A stretch of 64,000 nucleotides of DNA from positions 682,001 through 746,000 of the forward strand of contig NZ_SMTK01000003.1 in assembly GCF_004357995.1 (NCBI RefSeq). The letters run 5' to 3'. The stretch comes from Arthrobacter crusticola (GTDB lineage: Bacteria; Actinomycetota; Actinomycetes; Actinomycetales; Micrococcaceae). Below, in pieces: positions 60,540-64,000 of this stretch; position 1 is the first letter of the stretch, and each line of letters starts with the position of its first letter. A program made the position numbers and the translations under genes. The notes below the pieces were generated by a model that ran no database searches, had not been told where the DNA came from, and saw only the letters and a list, made by a program, of their open reading frames with translations.

Positions 60540-61529
60540 GTGGACTTCTCCCTAAACAGCTCGGTGGTACTGGCGGCAATCGTCGGTCTCTGGCTGGTGT
60601 GGGTGGTCCCGTTTTTCCTCCGCCGGAGCGGCCCCGTGCCGACCCCGGCGGCGGCATCCACACCGACTGCAGGGGAACATCCTCCCCGGGGGAGCATCAT
60701 GGAGACAACGGCCACCGCCGCCGCCGCCGGCGAATCCACAGGGCGGACCGGTTCGACAGCCGTTCCCGCCCCCCGGCCCGCCTTTAAGATCCGCCGCGGG
60801 CGGGCAACGGTGGCCCTGGTCGGCGCCGCAGCACTCCCGGCGGCCCTCGTGACGCTGGTCCTCGCAATCGTTTCCGTCGTGTCCTTCTGGTGGCCCGTTG
60901 CCGCCGCCCTCGTCGTCGCCGGGGCCGTCGCCACGCTCCGCTCCCTGGCGCTACGCGACCGGCGGGCCCGAGTGGATGCCGCCTTCGCCGCCGCCATGTC
61001 CTCCCGCCCGCTCCACCAGGCGCCGCCCTCGACCGGTGACGCAGCCCTGCCGGGCAACGCCGCACCGGAAGCCGGTGGCGAACCCGCCCGGGTCCGCCCG
61101 ACCGCGGTGTTCGACGCCGAGAAGCCCGCCGGTGGCATTGAGGCGGCCTCCGGTGCCGCCGGGGCGTCTGCTGGAACCCGTGAGGCACCCGCGGCCCGCC
61201 TGACCGCGGCCGACCTCGAGGCGGCCGCCCTGGCCGTCGCCGCAGCGGGCGCGCCGGACGCCGACGCACCCGCGGCAGCGACGCAGGCTCCGGTGCCCGG
61301 CACCGCCCCGTGGGCGCCGGTCGAGGTGCCCCTGCCCACCTACGTCGCAGCCGAAAAGGCGCAGCGGTCCGCGCCTGCCCCGCTCGAACTGCCCGCCGAG
61401 CCGAAGCCGACCGTCCGAACCCCGATCAAGAACTCGGCCGCCAAGGCGGCTCCGAAGGAAACGGCGGCGCCGGCTCCGGCCGGGACCCGCCTCAACCTCG
61501 ACGACGTCCTCCAGCGCCGCCGCGCCTGA
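60540..61529 (+). CDS. SepX-like membrane protein
   Basis: A 329-residue protein with an N-terminal helix (SSVVLAAIVGLWLVWVVPFF) and a central helical pair (VALVGAAALPAALVTLVLAI and FWWPVAAALVVAGAVATLRS), the rest Ala/Pro-rich. The topology and its place after galU and rimJ match the SepX family, which in Streptomyces binds the moeA-type Glp at cell division. No glp/moeA gene lies between here, and similarity outside the first 30 residues is weak, so the assignment is tentative. Confidence 0.65.
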   Translation: MDFSLNSSVVLAAIVGLWLVWVVPFFLRRSGPVPTPAAASTPTAGEHPPRGSIMETTATAAAAGESTGRTGSTAVPAPRPAFKIRRGRATVALVGAAALPAALVTLVLAIVSVVSFWWPVAAALVVAGAVATLRSLALRDRRARVDAAFAAAMSSRPLHQAPPSTGDAALPGNAAPEAGGEPARVRPTAVFDAEKPAGGIEAASGAAGASAGTREAPAARLTAADLEAAALAVAAAGAPDADAPAAATQAPVPGTAPWAPVEVPLPTYVAAEKAQRSAPAPLELPAEPKPTVRTPIKNSAAKAAPKETAAPAPAGTRLNLDDVLQRRRA

Positions 61530-61611
61530 CCGTTCCCGCGGCCGGTTCTGGGCGGCCCGGCGTCGTGCTGGTACGTGCCCGGCGGCCCGTCCGCGCCGTC
61601 CGTGCACGCGG

Positions 61612-62481
61612 CTACGGCCTGGGCAGCACCGAGGTTGTCATCGTGAGCACGGGCGTGCCGTCCACCTCCTCCAAGGCGAGGGACGCCCGCACGCTGGATA
61701 ATCCGGCGAGCGATTCGGGGTGGGTGCCGCCGCAGGGGATGTGCACGGAGCCCTCGGGCAGGTCGCACTCCCAGTACCGGCGGTCCGTGAGCCGCTCCCC
61801 ATCGCGGGCGATCCGGATGGCCCCACCTGATGCCACCCATCCGGAGAGGGTTTGGTTCAAGGCGGTTTCGGCCGACGCCGGATCGAATCCCTCGATGATG
61901 AAGCCCTTGCGCCGCAGGGAGCGTCCCAGCCGGTAGACGTCCACCGAGCCGTACTCGGTGATCGTGGAGGTCTCGATCGCCACCGCATCAAAGTTCGCCG
62001 TGCCGAGGGCGTCGGCCGGGATCTCCTTCTTCCACCGGTCGGCCAGCGCCTGGTTCAGCGCGAGCGAGGCGAGATGGCACCCGGTGTGCCCGGCCGAGAG
62101 GGCCTGCCGGTGCGCCCCGTCCACCCGCACCACAGCGCGCTCACCTTCTGCGGGAGGCGGTCCCTGAATCAGGTGCGCCACCACGAAGGCCCAGCCCTCC
62201 GTGCCCTTCCGCACGGGGATATCCCCTCCGAGGAACAGCTCCTTGCCGTCCGTGGCGCCGACCACGCAGTCCGTGATGGGCAGGCTGGACCCGCCCACCT
62301 CCAGGACCGCCCGGTCCGCACCCTGGTCGGGCCACGCCGCGTCGACGGGGTGGCAGGCCGTCGCGTCGAGCAGCACGGCAACGGACCCGTCGGCCCGCTC
62401 CTCGACGTGGAGGACGGTGGATTCCGAGGTCAGGGCCCCGGCGGGGTAGCTGACGGCCGTGTCGGAGGATGGCAGGCTCAT
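61612..62481 (-). CDS. AlaX-type alanyl-tRNA editing/metal-dependent hydrolase
   Basis: A 289-residue protein of the threonyl/alanyl-tRNA synthetase second additional domain family. HTGCH in LSAGHTGCHLASLALN and CGGTH in VHIPCGGTHPESLAGL supply the HxxxH and CxxxH zinc ligands. AlaX proteins deacylate Ser or Gly mischarged on tRNA-Ala. The N-terminal ~120 residues form the beta-barrel of the longer AlaX-M/L type. AAGGAA precedes the ATG at 62481. Confidence 0.85.
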   Translation of the reverse strand: MSLPSSDTAVSYPAGALTSESTVLHVEERADGSVAVLLDATACHPVDAAWPDQGADRAVLEVGGSSLPITDCVVGATDGKELFLGGDIPVRKGTEGWAFVVAHLIQGPPPAEGERAVVRVDGAHRQALSAGHTGCHLASLALNQALADRWKKEIPADALGTANFDAVAIETSTITEYGSVDVYRLGRSLRRKGFIIEGFDPASAETALNQTLSGWVASGGAIRIARDGERLTDRRYWECDLPEGSVHIPCGGTHPESLAGLSSVRASLALEEVDGTPVLTMTTSVLPRP

Positions 62482-62604
62482 TGGTTCCTTCGAAGGTGGT
62501 AGTGGATGGGGAGGTGGTAGCGGTTGCGGAGGTCGGAGTGGATGTGGAGATCGTGGTGGTCTCGGGGCGGTCAACCCGGCGGGTGGGTCCGCAGGGGATG
62601 GGTA

Positions 62605-62626
62605 CGGTGCGGCCGCGGCCGCACCG
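62605..62626. repeat. Perfect 22-bp palindrome in the lrp-alaX gap
   Basis: A gapless GC-only palindrome (arms 62605-62615 and 62616-62626) lies 19 nt after the Lrp-type stop. It may terminate that gene or be a restriction-like dyad. The remaining gap 62482-62604 is G-rich without a gene. Confidence 0.5.
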
Positions 62627-62644
62627 CCGGTGGCCCGACGGGGC

Positions 62645-63136
62645 TCAGGCGCCGCCGGACGCGTCGGTGAGCCTCTGCAGGAGCGGCTCGGTCCGGTAGG
62701 GGATGTGCTCGTGCAGGGCCAGCACCGTCTCGGTGCGGATGACGCCCTTGATTCGCAGGATTGAGCGGAGACCCGACTGGAGGTGGTGGGTGTCCGTGGC
62801 CGCGACCCTGCACCAGACGTCGCCGCGGCCGGAGATTTCGTGGACCTCAAGGACCTGGCTGAGCTTGCGCAGCGCCGCAATGACCCCGTCGAGTTCGCGG
62901 TGGGACACCTCAATGGTCACGAAGGCCACCACATCGTAGCCAAGGGCCTCGAGGTCAAGCTCGCGCCCGCTGGCCCGCAGGGTGCCGGCCCGCAGGAGCC
63001 GCCGGATCCGGCTCTGCGCCGTATTGCGGGCAATGCCGAGGGTTTCGCTGAGGTCGCTGATCTGCGCCCGCGGGTCCCGGACCAGTTCAAGCAACAGCCG
63101 CAGGTCCAGGGCATCAAGTTTGCTCACGAAGCTCAC
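62645..63136 (-). CDS. Lrp/AsnC-family transcriptional regulator
   Basis: A 163-residue regulator. The HTH is LDLRLLLELVRDPRAQISDL with SETLGIARNTAQSRIRRLLR, followed by a RAM effector domain (VVAFVTIEVSHRELDGVIAA and GRGDVWCRVAATDTHHLQSG). Such proteins sense amino acids. It is divergent from the MFS gene, its probable target. Only four of the usual conserved Gly positions in RAM are evident. Confidence 0.92.
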   Translation of the reverse strand: MSFVSKLDALDLRLLLELVRDPRAQISDLSETLGIARNTAQSRIRRLLRAGTLRASGRELDLEALGYDVVAFVTIEVSHRELDGVIAALRKLSQVLEVHEISGRGDVWCRVAATDTHHLQSGLRSILRIKGVIRTETVLALHEHIPYRTEPLLQRLTDASGGA

Positions 63137-63142
63137 TTCCCA

Positions 63143-63182
63143 TCAACTTGGGCCGTCCGTGTTGCGGCTTTTGCTCAACTTG
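63143..63182. promoter_or_regulatory. Direct repeats TCAACTTG in the lrp-MFS gap
   Basis: TCAACTTG occurs at 63143-63150 and 63175-63182, 32 nt apart start to start, about three helical turns. The position between a divergent Lrp regulator and transporter suggests regulator binding on one DNA face. Confidence 0.4.
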
Positions 63183-63279
63183 CCCGGCCGGACTGTCTCT
63201 AAAGTTTCAAGATAGCCCATTGTGGAGACTGCCGCGCCACCGGGTGCCGCACGGGTTTGGGAAAAGGAACGGGAAGTAC

Positions 63280-64000
63280 ATGAGTGTCCTGCGCGAGCTG
63301 CGCATGCAGCAGCCATCCGCCGCGGCGCGCTGGAGCTGGGACGCCTCGCTCGCTGCGCGGCTGGTCCTGGCGGTCACCGTCATCTCCACCCTGCTGATCG
63401 GCGCCAACCTCGCCACCCCGCTCTATCCGCTGATCTCCGCGAACCTGGGCCTCACCTCCTTCGACGTCACGATGGCGTTCTCCGCCTACGTCCTCACGCT
63501 GGTGGCCGGGCTGCTGCTGGTCGGCCACTGGTCCGACCACATCGGCCGGCGGGCGGCCCTCGTCCTCGCGGTCCTGGTCGGGCTGCTGGGAGCCGCGGTC
63601 TTCGCCGGCGCGTCCTCGCTGGGCGGACTGGTCCTGGGGCGGTCCCTGCAGGGGGCTGCGGTCGCCCTTGCCACCGGCGCCAGCTCGGCCGCGCTGCGCG
63701 ACCTGCTGCCGCACCGCCCCGAGTGGGCCTCGCGCTTCACGCTGCTCGCCTCCGCCGGGGGAGTGGCGGCCGGTCCGGTGATCGGCGGGGCGCTGTCCCT
63801 GCTGCCGGATCCCACCCGGACACCGTTCCTCGTCTATACGGCGGTGCTGACGGTGCTGCTCCTGCCGCTCCTGGTCCTCCGCGCCCGCCCGGCCATCCAG
63901 CCGGCAGCCGCCGCACGCCCCCTCACCGCCCTGCGTCCGCGCCGTCCCACCGTTTCGCGTGCCGCCCGCAACTCCTTTTGGATGGCCGCCGCCGTCGGCT
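63280..64000 (+). CDS. MFS transporter, N-terminal part (truncated by window end)
   Basis: The frame stays open to the window end. From the ATG at 63280 (AAAAGGAACGGGAAG upstream) the protein has at least six hydrophobic segments, including VLAVTVISTLLIGANLATPL. GHWSDHIGRRAAL between helices 2 and 3 is MFS motif A, of the drug/proton antiporter kind. Divergent from the Lrp regulator, it may export an amino acid or a drug; substrate unknown. Confidence 0.88.
   Translation, partial: MSVLRELRMQQPSAAARWSWDASLAARLVLAVTVISTLLIGANLATPLYPLISANLGLTSFDVTMAFSAYVLTLVAGLLLVGHWSDHIGRRAALVLAVLVGLLGAAVFAGASSLGGLVLGRSLQGAAVALATGASSAALRDLLPHRPEWASRFTLLASAGGVAAGPVIGGALSLLPDPTRTPFLVYTAVLTVLLLPLLVLRARPAIQPAAAARPLTALRPRRPTVSRAARNSFWMAAAVG

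Noticed and set aside
61612-62913. 433-residue reading of the AlaX frame extending into the Lrp gene
   Set aside because: The extra N-terminal part is low complexity and antiparallel to nothing useful; the ATG at 62481 has a ribosome-binding site and begins the conserved domain.

Overview
The window is chromosomal DNA of a high-GC Gram-positive bacterium, and the gene content points to a motile actinomycete of the Micrococcales, probably near Arthrobacter (Micrococcaceae). The evidence is GuaB3, RNase J, a SepX-like membrane protein after galU and rimJ, a helicase-like/Vsr-type fusion after guaA, GTG and TTG starts, and several start codons that follow a TANNNT -10 hexamer by only 6-7 nt with no Shine-Dalgarno (leaderless style). 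The genus is an inference. No rRNA, tRNA, CRISPR array, transposase or prophage gene was seen.

Layout. 1-2.6 kb: end of a UGT-type glycosyltransferase and an ABC exporter, convergent with a VanW-family gene (2.6-3.5 kb). 3.7-9.3 kb: RNase J, guaB3, glpD and a PTS EIIA gene. 9.4-12.9 kb: a heterodimeric ABC exporter whose ATPase defects are complementary. 13.2-46.0 kb: a nearly complete flagellar locus. 46.1-51.2 kb: a DUF3592-like protein, a VOC protein, a tandem fluoride-channel pair, a TerC gene behind a yybP-ykoY (Mn2+) riboswitch with a winged-helix gene, SURF1 and a DUF3817 protein. 51.3-56.9 kb: guaA and a 1316-aa helicase-like/nuclease protein. 57.0-64 kb: SAF protein, FmdB, 5-FTHF cyclo-ligase, galU, rimJ, SepX-like, an AlaX-type editing protein, an Lrp regulator and the start of an MFS exporter.

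Flagellar system. The main block is transcribed leftwards: fliC, fliD, fliS, fliT; then flgB-flgC-fliE-fliF-fliG-fliH-fliI-fliJ-NlpC/P60-fliK-flgD-flgE; then flbD-motA-motB; then fliM-fliN-fliO-fliP-fliQ-fliR-flhB-flhA-flhF-like-csrA. Most neighbours overlap by 1-26 nt. flgN-flgK-flgL-fliW runs rightwards from the fliC end, and a FliA/WhiG-type sigma gene converges on csrA. Five sites of the form T(T/A)AC-N15-GCCGA(T/C)NG lie before fliC, flgN, flgB, flbD and fliM, a clear candidate regulon for that sigma factor. csrA and fliW cap opposite ends of the locus, and the fliC leader carries a CsrA-type hairpin with an AAGGAT loop plus a GGAGGA ribosome-binding site, which suggests FliW-CsrA control of flagellin translation. 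A two-component system, a DUF1624/DUF418 membrane protein and an unlisted 53-aa membrane peptide sit between flgE and flbD. FliL, FlgM, FlgF/FlgG-type rod proteins and all chemotaxis genes are absent from this window. FlhF has lost its P-loop, and an NlpC/P60 hydrolase replaces an FlgJ-type muramidase.
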